From contig NZ_LN881721.1 in the NCBI RefSeq assembly GCF_001457415.1, positions 62,001 to 126,000 of the forward strand: a DNA stretch of 64,000 nucleotides, given 5' to 3'. Below the pieces are notes generated by a model. The model was not told where the DNA came from. It ran no database searches and was given only the letters and a program-made list of their open reading frames with translations. Source of the stretch: Gorillibacterium timonense (GTDB taxonomy: Bacteria > Bacillota > Bacilli > Paenibacillales > NBRC-103111). The translations under genes were made by a program, and so were the position numbers. The first letter of the stretch is position 1; each line of letters begins with the position of its first letter. Below are positions 18,020 through 27,290 of the stretch, piece after piece.

Positions 18020-19795
18020 ATGAATATCAGGGATAGGGTTGAAAAGCTAAGACAACTAATGAGAACAAATCAAATGGATGCTTATCTCATTCCCAGTTTT
18101 GATGCACATCAGAGTGAATATGTAGCAGAGCATTGGAAATGTAGACAATGGATATCAGGATTTACGGGGTCTGCAGGTACAGTAGTTATTACATTAGAGG
18201 ATGCTGGGTTATGGACAGATGGTAGATACTATATTCAAGCAGAAAAGCAGCTTGAGGGCTCCGGAATCCGATTATTCAGAATGGCGGATCCAGGGATACC
18301 CTTTTATTCGGAATGGTTAGCAGATGTTCTTAATGAAGGTAGCGTTGTGGGCTTTGATGGACATGTTTTTTCAATTGATATGGTAAGAAGGATGGAAAAT
18401 GATCTAAAAGCAAAAAGAATGGAATTAAAAATGAATCAAGATTTAGTTGGCAAATTGTGGGGAGATCGACCGGATATTCCTAAAGGATCCATGTTTACCC
18501 ATGACGTAAAATATGCAGGAAAATCACGTGTAGAAAAAGTAAATGAAGTAAGAAAAGAAATGAAAATTAGGGGAGCCAATCATTATCTTATAACCTCCTT
18601 AGATGACATTGCATGGCTTTTGAATATAAGAGGGGCCGATGTGCCTAACAATCCCGTTGTAATCACTAATTTGATCGTAGCAGAGCATAAATGTTATTTA
18701 TTTATTGATTCCTGCAAGGTTCCTCCTTTGGTCAAATTAGAATTGGAGGCTGAAGGAATCGAGATAAAAGCGTATGATGAAATCCATATGTTCTTGGGAA
18801 ATCTTTCGAGCGAAGACACCATTATTTTTGATGCGAATAAAACAAATAGTAGCTTATATAGCGCCATTAGCAGGAATACAATGAAAATGGAAAGTCCGGA
18901 CATCACAACGAATTTAAAAGCTATTAAAAATGAAGTCGAGATAAAAAATGTAAAATGGTGTGAAATAAAAGATGGTTTGGCCATGGTGAAATTTATGAAA
19001 TGGTTAAAAACCGTTGTAGATAAAGAAGATATTACAGAGATTGCTGCCGAAGAGAGATTAGAAGATTTCCGAAGGGTGCAGGAAGGATTTGTTGGGCCAA
19101 GCTTTGATACGATCGCAGGTTATAAAGAACATGCTGCGTTGATGCATTATAAAGCCAATAAGGAAACGCAATTTACCCTTAAGAATGAAGGTCTTTTTCT
19201 AGTTGACTCAGGCGGACAGTATTATGATGGAACAACAGATATTACACGAACGTTTGTGTTGGGAGAACTTACCGATGAGCAAAAAAGAGATTTTACTCTG
19301 GTGTTGAAAGGGTTTATTGCATTAAGCTCAGTAAAGTTTTTACATGGAGCTACTGGCTCTAATTTGGATGTTCTAGCAAGACAGCCCATATGGCAATATG
19401 GGTTAGACTATAAGTGTGGAACAGGCCATGGGGTAGGGTTTTTCCTGAATGTTCATGAGGGACCACAAAGCATAAGGAATACTAATCATGTTAGATTAGA
19501 AAAAGGCATGATCATTACGAATGAACCGGGAATATACCTTGAAGGTAAATATGGAATTCGAACGGAAAATATGATGGTAGTTGTTGAAGACGAGAAAACA
19601 GAGTTTGGTCAATTTATGAAGTTTGAAACCATTACGTATTGTCCAATTGATCTAGCCGGTATCCATACAGATCTGTTAACAGAGAGTGAAAAGCAATGGT
19701 TAAACAATTATCATCAAGAGGTATACACGAAGCTAGCTCCTTATTTAAATGATGAAGAGAGCGCATGGCTGAGGGAAGAAACTAGGGAAATCTAA
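18020..19795 (+). CDS. Aminopeptidase P family protein (Xaa-Pro aminopeptidase, M24B)
   Basis: 591 residues, the long three-domain form: two creatinase-N domains (about 1-300), an M24 pita-bread catalytic domain and a C-terminal extension. Metal ligands are visible in order: Asp in LVDSGGQYYDGTTDITRTF (two Asp), His in GTGHGVGFF, Glu in TNEPGIY and Glu in IRTENM. The enzyme removes an N-terminal residue preceding proline and is cytosolic in bacteria. ATG 18020 follows TGGAGG by 9 bases; the 12 residues upstream in frame lack a site. It is a single gene with a ~60-base gap to the CwlJ-like gene. Confidence 0.9.
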   Translation: MNIRDRVEKLRQLMRTNQMDAYLIPSFDAHQSEYVAEHWKCRQWISGFTGSAGTVVITLEDAGLWTDGRYYIQAEKQLEGSGIRLFRMADPGIPFYSEWLADVLNEGSVVGFDGHVFSIDMVRRMENDLKAKRMELKMNQDLVGKLWGDRPDIPKGSMFTHDVKYAGKSRVEKVNEVRKEMKIRGANHYLITSLDDIAWLLNIRGADVPNNPVVITNLIVAEHKCYLFIDSCKVPPLVKLELEAEGIEIKAYDEIHMFLGNLSSEDTIIFDANKTNSSLYSAISRNTMKMESPDITTNLKAIKNEVEIKNVKWCEIKDGLAMVKFMKWLKTVVDKEDITEIAAEERLEDFRRVQEGFVGPSFDTIAGYKEHAALMHYKANKETQFTLKNEGLFLVDSGGQYYDGTTDITRTFVLGELTDEQKRDFTLVLKGFIALSSVKFLHGATGSNLDVLARQPIWQYGLDYKCGTGHGVGFFLNVHEGPQSIRNTNHVRLEKGMIITNEPGIYLEGKYGIRTENMMVVVEDEKTEFGQFMKFETITYCPIDLAGIHTDLLTESEKQWLNNYHQEVYTKLAPYLNDEESAWLREETREI

Positions 19796-19858
19796 ATAGA
19801 GTAACGCATCCGCCTCACCTCCAATATGATAAGTCTAGAAACCTAAAGAGGTGAGCAC

Positions 19859-20299
19859 ATGGCAGTCGTAAAAGCCAGGCAGCGGGATATCGATATGTTG
19901 GCAAGGTTGCTTCGAGCTGAAGCTGAGACCGAAGGCGAAACGGGCATGCTCCTTGTTGGAAATGTTGGCATTAACCGAATAAGAGGGAATTGCTCCGATT
20001 TTAAAAACATCCGGACAATTCCCGAAATGATCAACCAGCCTCATGCGTTCGAAGCATTACAACATGGGATGTTCTATCAAAACGCAAGAGACAGGGAACG
20101 CCGTCTTGCGCGACGGGCTGTGAATGGAGAGCGGAGTTGGCCAGCCGAATTCTCCTTATGGTATTTCCGTCCAGGGACGTTCGAGAATCCCGGACCATGT
20201 CCGCCAACTTGGTATAATCAGCCGTTCGTAGGTCGATGGAAGAAGCACTGTTTTTATCAACCGACCGTGGAAGAATGTGAAAATATTTATAATACGTGA
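19859..20299 (+). CDS. cwlJ: Cell wall hydrolase, SleB/CwlJ type
   Basis: 146 residues, nearly all of it a Hydrolase_2 domain, the size of CwlJ rather than the longer SleB with signal peptide and binding domain. Visible family blocks: LARLLRAEAETEGETGMLLVGNVGINR with the catalytic Glu, and LWYFRPGTFENPGPCPPTW. No signal peptide is present, as in Bacillus CwlJ, which is placed in the spore coat and degrades cortex peptidoglycan in germination. AGAGGTG precedes ATG 19859. It supports a spore-forming host. A strong terminator follows at 20319. Confidence 0.82.
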   Translation: MAVVKARQRDIDMLARLLRAEAETEGETGMLLVGNVGINRIRGNCSDFKNIRTIPEMINQPHAFEALQHGMFYQNARDRERRLARRAVNGERSWPAEFSLWYFRPGTFENPGPCPPTWYNQPFVGRWKKHCFYQPTVEECENIYNT

Positions 20300-20318
20300 G
20301 ACTGAGACTGCCCAACGC

Positions 20319-20390
20319 AAAAACACCTCCAAGAAGATCCACCCCATCTTGCAATAAGGGGCTAATCTCTTGAAGGTGTTTTGATTTTAC
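20319..20390. terminator. Bidirectional terminator between cwlJ-like and cheA genes
   Basis: Long stem AAAACACCTCCAAGA with TCTTGAAGGTGTTTT, followed by GATTTTAC on plus and by TTGCG on minus. It lies between convergent genes. Confidence 0.7.
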
Positions 20391-20457
20391 TCACGTTATG
20401 GGGTAGGTCCCGAACGGAGGAGCAGAGCTCTTGTGCAGGATACCTACGGTTGCAGGT

Positions 20458-22458
20458 TCAACCTTTTGAATGACTAACCAGGTAGGCCGCATCCAGAATA
20501 AGCGCGACCGTACCGTTACCCAGTATGGTTGCACCGGACAGATGATTCATATTTCCGAGGATGCCGCTCAGTTTCTTGATGACAACCTCTTGATTCCCGA
20601 TAATCTCATCAACCGCATAAGCGGTAGCTGCATCGGCAGAGCGGACGATGACGACCGGAAGCTGCGTTCCGGTCTTTTCCGTAGGAGCATAATTCAATTT
20701 CTCATGCAACCAACGGAATGGCACGATTCGTCCATGATTTAGAAGGGTACGCTTGCCTTGCACCGTTTGAATCTTGTCGGGGTGGATCCGGACAACTTCG
20801 CCGACATTATACATCGGGATCACGAACAGGCGACCGGAGACCTTTACGAGCAATCCTTTTATAATAGCCAGTGTCAGGGGCAGCCGAATGATAAAACACG
20901 TTCCTTCACCGACTTTTGTCTCAATATCAATCAATCCGTTCAAGCGGCCGATCTGGCTGCGAACGATATCCATCCCCACACCGCGACCCGACACATCGCT
21001 GACTTCCGCAGCTGTGGAGAAGCCTGGTTCGAAGATGAGATGAACGGCCTCCTGTTGTCCGAGCGAAGCTGCCGTTCCCTCCTTGATGATTCCCTTGCGC
21101 ACAGCCGATGCTTTGATCCGTTCTGCATCAATACCTTGGCCATCATCCCGAAGCGCCACAACCACATGGTTTTCTTCATAATAGGAACTCAGTGTGATAC
21201 GTCCCTTGGCCGGCTTGCCTGCAGCCAGACGTATTTCCGGCGTTTCAATCCCATGATCGGCACTATTGCGGATCAGATGAATCAGCGGATCACTAAGCTC
21301 CTCAATAATCATCCGGTCCAGCTCGGTCTCTCCGCCATGGGTGATGAGTTCGATGTCCTTATCAAGCTTCTGGGCGAGGTCCCGCACCATCCGCGGGAAA
21401 CGGCTAAATAATTGATCAATAGGCAGCATGCGCGTCTTCATGACACCCTCCTGCAGCTCTTTGATCAAAGTGCCTATTCGGTCGGCCACATGGCCTGCAT
21501 CCTGCAGGGAACGGGATGGATCAGACGTATCATGACTCAACTCTGTCAGTGAAGTCTGCTCGATCAGCAGCTCTCCTACCAGATTCATCAGATGATCGAG
21601 ACGCTCCACGTTAACTCTAACGGTTGATTGACCTGCTGCCTTTGCACGCTCCATCGAAGGGGATCGTGGTTCCGGATCGTTCGCTTCCCCATCCCTCTTG
21701 TCACCGGTACCCTGGAGTAGGAAGGGTTGAATATCGAAGCGGATAACCTCGGTTTCTGCAAGGAGCATGGCCTGCAATTCTTCTGATCCCCGCTTCGCGG
21801 CAACGATGAGCTGGAAGCTACCGTACCGTTCATCATCCTCCGCATTAGACAGCTCGTCCACCTCAAAGGTGGAGGCGATGACTTCGCCAGCAAGGTCATT
21901 AAACCGCTGGAGCATGATATAATAACGTACCGCCTTCATAGGGCAATCGGGCTGCAGCTCAACTGAAATCTCCTGAAGGGTGTACCCGGCAGCAACGGCA
22001 GCCTGAGCCTGTCGCACAGCTTCTGCTCCAAGAGTCAGCCTTATGCGCCGGGACTCCACGTTTGCAGCCCCTATGCTTCCGGAACCATTCTTCACCATCG
22101 TCTTGATGGCAGAGACGACTCCGCCGAAATCATCATAATGCTCGTCGCCAATATAATGGTCCCTAAGCGACTTCATCGCATCCAGTGCACGAAACAGGGT
22201 ATCAATCAGTTGAGCGGTAATATCCGGCTTGTGCTCCCTGACCCATTCCAGTGCGAATTCCACTTCATGCGTAAGCTCGCTCATCTCCCGGAAGCCCATA
22301 GTAGACGAAGAGCCTTTGATCGTATGTGCCGCCCGGAATAGCGTCTGAATGACATCCGGATTCTTCTCCCGCTCCAGTTCCAGCAGCGATTGGTCGATCC
22401 GTTCAAGCTGGTCGTTAAGTTCTTCAATAAAAATCTCGCGATAGGCTGACAGTTCCAT
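20458..22458 (-). CDS. cheA: Chemotaxis histidine kinase CheA
   Basis: 666 residues with the CheA order: Hpt domain with phospho-His (FRAAHTIKGSSSTMG, His ~45), P2-like response-regulator binding domain (about 150-250), dimerisation domain (STVRVNVERLDHLMNLVGELLIEQT), HATPase (LIHLIRNSADHGIE, GRGVGMDIV) and a C-terminal CheW-like domain. A TTG one codon upstream (22461) is the alternative start. It is last in an operon MCP-CheW-CheA on the minus strand, 21 bases after CheW. It phosphorylates CheY or an equivalent regulator in response to receptor signals. No CheY, CheB or CheR gene is nearby. Confidence 0.92.
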   Translation of the reverse strand: MELSAYREIFIEELNDQLERIDQSLLELEREKNPDVIQTLFRAAHTIKGSSSTMGFREMSELTHEVEFALEWVREHKPDITAQLIDTLFRALDAMKSLRDHYIGDEHYDDFGGVVSAIKTMVKNGSGSIGAANVESRRIRLTLGAEAVRQAQAAVAAGYTLQEISVELQPDCPMKAVRYYIMLQRFNDLAGEVIASTFEVDELSNAEDDERYGSFQLIVAAKRGSEELQAMLLAETEVIRFDIQPFLLQGTGDKRDGEANDPEPRSPSMERAKAAGQSTVRVNVERLDHLMNLVGELLIEQTSLTELSHDTSDPSRSLQDAGHVADRIGTLIKELQEGVMKTRMLPIDQLFSRFPRMVRDLAQKLDKDIELITHGGETELDRMIIEELSDPLIHLIRNSADHGIETPEIRLAAGKPAKGRITLSSYYEENHVVVALRDDGQGIDAERIKASAVRKGIIKEGTAASLGQQEAVHLIFEPGFSTAAEVSDVSGRGVGMDIVRSQIGRLNGLIDIETKVGEGTCFIIRLPLTLAIIKGLLVKVSGRLFVIPMYNVGEVVRIHPDKIQTVQGKRTLLNHGRIVPFRWLHEKLNYAPTEKTGTQLPVVIVRSADAATAYAVDEIIGNQEVVIKKLSGILGNMNHLSGATILGNGTVALILDAAYLVSHSKG

Positions 22459-22479
22459 CAATCGTTTTGCTCCCTCCTG

Positions 22480-22917
22480 TCAAGCGAGAACCTTGTCTAA
22501 TTCCAGAATGCCTACCAGCTTGTCATGATTCTGGCCGATACCTTGAAACAACCCCTCCCGATCACTAGTCTGACCGGAAGGAGGATGAATTTCCGCATAA
22601 GTCGTCACCTTATTCACTTTGTCAACGATTAAGCCTACAGATTCGTTACGATATCGGACGACGACAATCCGGTTCTCTTTTGTATACGGCTCATCCGGCA
22701 TACCAACCAAATTACGCAGGCTCATGACGCAGACAACCTTGCCGCGCAAATTGATGACACCCTTCACTTCACTTCGGCTAAAAGGAATATCGGTAATCGC
22801 AAGCACTTTGATAATCTCATCAATCTCTTCAATTCGAATCGCACAGGTCTCTGTGCCAACCGTAAGCTCGATATATTGATCTTTCTCGGTCGCTGCCACT
22901 ACGCCCACCCCCTGCAT
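22480..22917 (-). CDS. cheW: CheW coupling protein
   Basis: Up to 145 residues of the CheW SH3-like fold (YIELTVGTETCAIRIEEIDEII, VKGVINLRGKVVCVMSLRNLVG, VGLIVDKVNKV). It links receptor and CheA. Its ATG overlaps the MCP stop by one base (TAATG). A GTG six codons in, with GGGGG upstream, is an equally good start, giving a protein beginning with AATEKDQY. Confidence 0.9.
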   Translation of the reverse strand: MQGVGVVAATEKDQYIELTVGTETCAIRIEEIDEIIKVLAITDIPFSRSEVKGVINLRGKVVCVMSLRNLVGMPDEPYTKENRIVVVRYRNESVGLIVDKVNKVTTYAEIHPPSGQTSDREGLFQGIGQNHDKLVGILELDKVLA

Positions 22918-24506
22918 TACTCGGTCCTGAATGTGGAAGCAGCCTTAGCAAGTTCCTCAGACAGTTGTGCCAACGATTGGCAGTTCATTGCCGTCTCTTC
23001 GGATGCAGCCGCCGATTCCTCGCTAGAAGCGGATATCGCCTCGACGGATTGCATAACCTCAGTAGCCTGGGCCGATTCCTCCTCGCATGCTGCCGCGATC
23101 TCATTAACCTTTAGCGAGGAGGAGTTGACCATCGTGATAATCTGCTCAAACGCCTGGCTGGTTAAGGACGACTGCTGTACGCTATCCGATACGGCTCTGA
23201 CGCTTTGCTTGGTATTATCCTGCATGGCCTTAATAATCTTGGTAATCTCTTTAGTGGCCGCTCCACTGCGCTCGGCCAGTTTGCGCACTTCATCAGCCAC
23301 GACAGCGAAACCGCGTCCCTGCTCACCTGCACGCGCTGCCTCAATAGCAGCATTCAACGCAAGTAGATTTGTCTGATCGGCTATATCGTCAATAACCTCG
23401 ATAATATCTCCAATTTTATTGGAGTCTTCTTCAAGCCGGGTCATTTTCTCATTTACCGCCTGCATACCCTCAAGCGATACTTGAACAACCTTGCCGCCTT
23501 CTCGCGCAGTTGTCACCGTAGCATTAGACAATTCTGCAGCCTCTTCTGCACTAATAGCAACGGAATTGATCGCCGTCGTCAGCTCCCCGAATAGCACCGT
23601 GATGTTTGCCGCAGCTGCGGTCTGGTTGGTGCTTGTGCTGGCAATCTCTTCCGTACTGGCGGATATCTGCTGTGAAGATGCCGCAACGTTATGAGAACTA
23701 CTAATAATGTTGCCGAGTAAGCCGCGCAGGTTGTCGACCATCCGGTTAATTGCGGCAGCTAGCAACCCTACCTCATCTTTACTGTTAATATCTAGTTTCA
23801 TGGTTAGATTGCCGTCTGCCACCGCTGTCGAAATCCGCAACATTTGTTGCAATGGTTTTGAGATTGAACTGGAGATAAACGTACCGATGATAATACTTAC
23901 AGCAATAGCTAGAATGATGGCGACTGCCGTCACGGTGAGGGATACTGAATACATCTGTTGAGCATTTGTATTCGCTTTGTCTGCCATATCGACGTTCAGA
24001 TTGATCAGATTGGTAAGCCCATCTCTGATTTTGTCTCCTGAAGGAGAGAGATCGCTTGCCACAAAATCTGTAAAATTCTTAATATTATCCCTTTCTGCAT
24101 AAGACATCGCTTGATCGAATACAGCCAGATAATCCTTATAGTCTTGCTGATATTGCTCGATCATTTGCTTTTCCTCCGGCGTTGTTGCAAGAGGCAAGTA
24201 ATTCTGAATCCGGTTTTCCATTTCTTTCTGTGCTTGATCAATTCTATTCTTTGATTCGGCGATTGCAGTGCTATCGTTACTCAATGCGACATCTCGAATC
24301 ATAATCATGGTTAATCGATAATTGAAGAAGGTAGCAGACAAATCACGAATGGATATTAAGTTGTTGCTGTACATTTTTTTCATATTCTGGTTCGTGTTTT
24401 GAAGGGCAATGATCGAGTATATACCCAGCCCCGCCAAAATAATGGATACGATTAGAAAAGAACTGATGATTTTTGTTGCCGTTTTAAGATCCCGAAACCT
24501 TTTCAC
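22917..24506 (-). CDS. Methyl-accepting chemotaxis protein with 4HB sensor
   Basis: 529 residues. TM1 (about 13-33), a 4HB_MCP-type helical periplasmic-side sensor (about 34-185), TM2 (about 188-210), HAMP, and the MCP signalling coiled coil with hairpin tip [45 protein letters not shown]. The C-terminus ends ASTFRTE and lacks a CheR-binding pentapeptide. Start is GTG 24506, 6 bases after AGGGGGAG. First gene of the MCP-CheW-CheA operon, so it is probably the dedicated receptor of this cluster. The ligand is unknown. Confidence 0.92.
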   Translation of the reverse strand: MKRFRDLKTATKIISSFLIVSIILAGLGIYSIIALQNTNQNMKKMYSNNLISIRDLSATFFNYRLTMIMIRDVALSNDSTAIAESKNRIDQAQKEMENRIQNYLPLATTPEEKQMIEQYQQDYKDYLAVFDQAMSYAERDNIKNFTDFVASDLSPSGDKIRDGLTNLINLNVDMADKANTNAQQMYSVSLTVTAVAIILAIAVSIIIGTFISSSISKPLQQMLRISTAVADGNLTMKLDINSKDEVGLLAAAINRMVDNLRGLLGNIISSSHNVAASSQQISASTEEIASTSTNQTAAAANITVLFGELTTAINSVAISAEEAAELSNATVTTAREGGKVVQVSLEGMQAVNEKMTRLEEDSNKIGDIIEVIDDIADQTNLLALNAAIEAARAGEQGRGFAVVADEVRKLAERSGAATKEITKIIKAMQDNTKQSVRAVSDSVQQSSLTSQAFEQIITMVNSSSLKVNEIAAACEEESAQATEVMQSVEAISASSEESAAASEETAMNCQSLAQLSEELAKAASTFRTE

Positions 24507-24949
24507 TATGAACTCCCCCTATGCTTAACAGTATGAATTTTCATCGGTTGCTCTTTCCGTTTATGACGAGAACGGCCCCCCTCAAGAAAAGATATAATAG
24601 CTTAATTCTTATTTCGACATTTTTCTTCGTTTTTTTATATCAATATGTGAAATTAGTCATATATTTTGTCGGGAATCTCTCACATAACTGTCAAATAAAC
24701 AATAAAAATATCGAAATATGCAACCTCTACTTTCTTGATAATAGTCGGTTTAGCCCCGAAATCGGGAAGTCAATATGAAAAAAGCACCTTCATCCCCAGA
24801 CGGGTTGAGAAAAGGTGAGATGAGTAGAGAAGAGGTAAAATTGGCTTTAAGTCGTTAAGAGAAATTACTTGTTTCGATCTTATGCTAAGATTGATCGAAG
24901 CATAATCGCACCGACTCCGTTGCTGCATGATGGAAAGGAAGAGGATGAA
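24507..24949. other. Non-coding stretch upstream of the chemosensory operon
   Basis: An AT-rich ~440-base region holding the promoter region of the divergent chemosensory operon. The 85-codon frame at 24521 has no ribosome site and looks fortuitous. No RNA structure stood out. Confidence 0.5.
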
Positions 24950-25183
24950 GTGAATAAAACCGATCGAATGGCTGACATCGAACCGGCGGTGGCGTCAGCG
25001 CTCGATCAGAGTACGGGGGCACGATCAGAACCGGGAAACGAGATCGACCGACATACGGTTGTCCATCCGCGACTCGGCGGATTGAATGCATTCGAATGGT
25101 TCTGCTTAATCGAGATGCACTATCGCCATCATCTGCTCCAGATGAAGCGTCTGGACGATGCTTGGAAGGAAGCGCAAGCTTGA
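24950..25183 (+). CDS. DinB-like C-terminal fragment or small DinB-related protein
   Basis: 77 residues from GTG 24950 (AGGAAGAGG upstream). The second half, HPRLGGLNAFEWFCLIEMHYRHH, matches the closing helix of DinB_2/YfiT-type four-helix proteins, including the His pair used for metal binding. The first three helices are missing, so this is either a degraded DinB gene or a reused fragment. The frame continues upstream to 24869 but without a site. Function doubtful. Confidence 0.4.
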   Translation: MNKTDRMADIEPAVASALDQSTGARSEPGNEIDRHTVVHPRLGGLNAFEWFCLIEMHYRHHLLQMKRLDDAWKEAQA

Positions 25184-25360
25184 GGCCAGGCCGGAAGAGG
25201 AACACCTTCCTATGGGATAGGCGTCGTCTCGGCATCGCATGTGCAGTAGCATCATGACGTTGATGTAGGGCTAGTAATTAATTATAAGTGTTTTCTACAT
25301 ACGGCTTGCCTTTAGATACTGGTAAACTAACTGTATATTTGTGCTAAAGGTAGGGGAATT

Positions 25361-26200
25361 ATGATGGGCACTATCGAGAGTGAAGTATGCCGATTCATTT
25401 CGTTGATATCTACGGACGCGAGGAATTATGTACAGGATGGCTTTAGCAATCATGCGGTAACTCTGGTTCACTATGAAGATTCACCTCGTAACCAGGGAGT
25501 TTTTTGTGTGGTGGAGAATGAGGATTGTATCATCGCTTATGCCGCCTTTTCTCGTTATCGTCATGACGAAGCCCTGATCACGCTTATGGCGAACAGCCTG
25601 CAAAGGCATTTGGGTCCAAACGAAACAAAGGAAGTTTGCTTTAACGTATATGGGCGGAATACGGAGATCGTTCAGCTAGCCCACCAACTTGGGTTCGCGA
25701 CCGATATGGAGGGCTTCCAGCTCCAGTACGATTTCGGCAAGGAAAGTAAGACGCTGGAGATGGCTCCCCTTGTTGAAAAGGGTTTTTCCCCCGACATGCT
25801 GGATGATGTCATGCAACTGTTCGACAAAGCCTATTATCCGTTGAAGGTTGAAAATGGCTGGAGCACCGAAGCACCGCCAAAGAACGATTTCCTACAATCC
25901 ATGCTAAGCTACGAATCAGAAGATCGGGTAAGGTCTTTTTGGATCGAGGATACCTTGATTGGGGCTTATGTTATAGCGGGTGAGTTTATTCGAGATTTTG
26001 TTATCCTTCCGGAATATCAGAATCAGGGGTATGGAAGCCGGATGTTGAGCCATTGCATTCATCGAATGGCGAACACAATGGGGATGAACAGGATACTCCT
26101 CCGTGTGGCAAAATCAAATAGCGGGGCCAAACGATTTTACGAAAGAAATCATTTTATGGAGCTGTCTCATTTCGCGGAGCATACATTCGTTTCAAACTAA
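25361..26200 (+). CDS. GNAT family N-acetyltransferase
   Basis: 279 residues. The C-terminal half is a GNAT domain with the acetyl-CoA loop in DFVILPEYQNQGYGSRML and the motif B tail NSGAKRFYERNHF. The N-terminal half looks like a second, degenerate acetyltransferase-like fold. AGGGGAATT precedes ATG 25361. Substrate unknown; the gene is alone, followed by a 250-base spacer with a large inverted repeat. Confidence 0.8.
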   Translation: MMGTIESEVCRFISLISTDARNYVQDGFSNHAVTLVHYEDSPRNQGVFCVVENEDCIIAYAAFSRYRHDEALITLMANSLQRHLGPNETKEVCFNVYGRNTEIVQLAHQLGFATDMEGFQLQYDFGKESKTLEMAPLVEKGFSPDMLDDVMQLFDKAYYPLKVENGWSTEAPPKNDFLQSMLSYESEDRVRSFWIEDTLIGAYVIAGEFIRDFVILPEYQNQGYGSRMLSHCIHRMANTMGMNRILLRVAKSNSGAKRFYERNHFMELSHFAEHTFVSN

Positions 26201-26320
26201 AACCTTTTCATAGGGGTGACCTGAGCGAAACCCCCGGAGACGATAGTCGAACAAAGCGATAGTAAAGAAAGACAAAATGAATTGCACATCTAAACAAAAT
26301 TTGGTAAAGTACCCTCAAGC

Positions 26321-26417
26321 TAGTACGCTGTCAGCTTAAAAACCGTGGTCTTCGCACAACTTCTCATACCAATCGACGCCGATTCATATCCACACGATTA
26401 GGGCTGACAGCGTACTA
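26321..26417. repeat. 97-bp element with perfect 15-bp terminal inverted repeats
   Basis: TAGTACGCTGTCAGC (26321-26335) and GCTGACAGCGTACTA (26403-26417) flank 67 bases. A degenerate copy of the right arm, GCTAACAGCATGTTA, occurs at 26677-26691, where the following methyltransferase fragment ends. It may be a small non-autonomous element (MITE-like) or recombination scar. Confidence 0.55.
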
Positions 26418-26450
26418 GGCATTAGAATAGTTGAAAAAAGGTGAGATGAG

Positions 26451-26690
26451 ATGAGTGGAGCAGAAGTGAAGTTGGATTTGAGTCGTGTTGTTTTTATTGG
26501 GAGAACCTTTGATGAGTACATGCACATGTTCAACCTATCTCAAGAGGAATTACGGGGTCGGAGGATTCTTGATTGTCCTGCAGGGGCGTGCTCATTTACA
26601 GCAATTGCAAGCAAAATAGGTGCAGATGCAACTGCGACTGATCTTGCCTATTATCATCCTGTTGAGCAGCAGGGGCTAACAGCATGTTAG
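26451..26690 (+). pseudogene. N-terminal fragment of a SAM-dependent methyltransferase
   Basis: 79 residues carrying the conserved start LSRVVFIGRTFDEYMHMFNL and motif I region RILDCPAGACSFTAIASKIGADATATDL of class I methyltransferases, then an abrupt stop. Family members are about 230-250 residues long, so the SAM-binding fold is cut after beta strand 2. The stop lies in a sequence resembling the right arm of the inverted repeat at 26403, hinting that this repeat caused the truncation. AAAAAGGTGAG precedes the ATG. Confidence 0.7.
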
Positions 26691-26790
26691 TCATTAAGAA
26701 GGTTAATTCGAGGTAGTACCCGAAGGCAGACTATCTTGGAGAAGGAACAGGTTACGGGTCAATACCATTAAAGAAGGGATTGCCAATTAG

Positions 26791-26813
26791 TACTATATAG
26801 TGATATTCTATAT
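26791..26813 (+). promoter_or_regulatory. Possible MarR operator
   Basis: Perfect palindrome ACTATATAGT (26792-26801) with a second CTATATA 15 bases further, just upstream of the MarR gene. An autoregulatory role is inferred from position only. Confidence 0.35.
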
Positions 26814-27285
26814 AAAGATAAAATTACTTATTAAGGAAAGAAGGAACCCTACGATCAAAACAAGCGGTGGCTTTTTGATATCCAAAATCAAACAAATTCA
26901 AGGTAGGGTGTTTGAGCATATTCTTGCAGAGCACGGCATTGACCAGTTTAACGGTGCACAGGGGCGGATCCTTCATATTCTTTGGAATAACGACAACATT
27001 CCTATATCGGAGCTTGCCAATAAAACCGGACTTGCCAAAACAACCCTGACGAGCATGCTGGACAGGCTTGAATCGTCGGGTTATCTCAAGCGTGTTTACG
27101 ATAATTTTGACCGCCGGAGAATAAATATCAAGTTAACAGACACTGCAATCGCAATGAGGGATCAATACGATCGGGTGTCGGAACATATGAATGATATCTT
27201 TTATGAAGGCTTCTCCGCAAAGGAGATTGTTGAATTTGAAAGCTATCTCGAACGAATATTGACCAACCTAACCAGGAGGGAATAA
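26800..27285 (+). CDS. MarR family transcriptional regulator (start uncertain)
   Basis: A MarR winged-helix protein: FNGAQGRILHILWNNDNIPISELANKTGLAKTTLTSMLDRLESSGYLKRVYDNFDRRR contains the recognition helix and the DxRR wing. The frame is open from GTG 26800, but homology seems to begin at TIKTSGGFLISKIKQIQGR. The best-placed ribosome site (AAGGA at 26842) points to ACG 26851, which may be a mutated ATG; TTG 26875 is another option. First gene of an operon with the flavin-type protein at 27291 (5-base gap) and a small Cys protein at 27757, which it probably regulates. Confidence 0.75.
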   Translation: MIFYIKIKLLIKERRNPTIKTSGGFLISKIKQIQGRVFEHILAEHGIDQFNGAQGRILHILWNNDNIPISELANKTGLAKTTLTSMLDRLESSGYLKRVYDNFDRRRINIKLTDTAIAMRDQYDRVSEHMNDIFYEGFSAKEIVEFESYLERILTNLTRRE

Positions 27286-27290
27286 GAACA

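Noticed and set aside
20758-21411. 217-codon plus-strand frame
   Set aside because: Antisense to cheA, without domain resemblance.
24521-24778. 85-codon frame rich in Phe/Leu
   Set aside because: No ribosome site and biased AT-driven composition; lies in the promoter region of the chemosensory operon.
26321-26417. Inverted repeat considered as an integron attC site
   Set aside because: Arms lack the GTTRRRY core and simple sites, and no integron integrase or cassette array is near.
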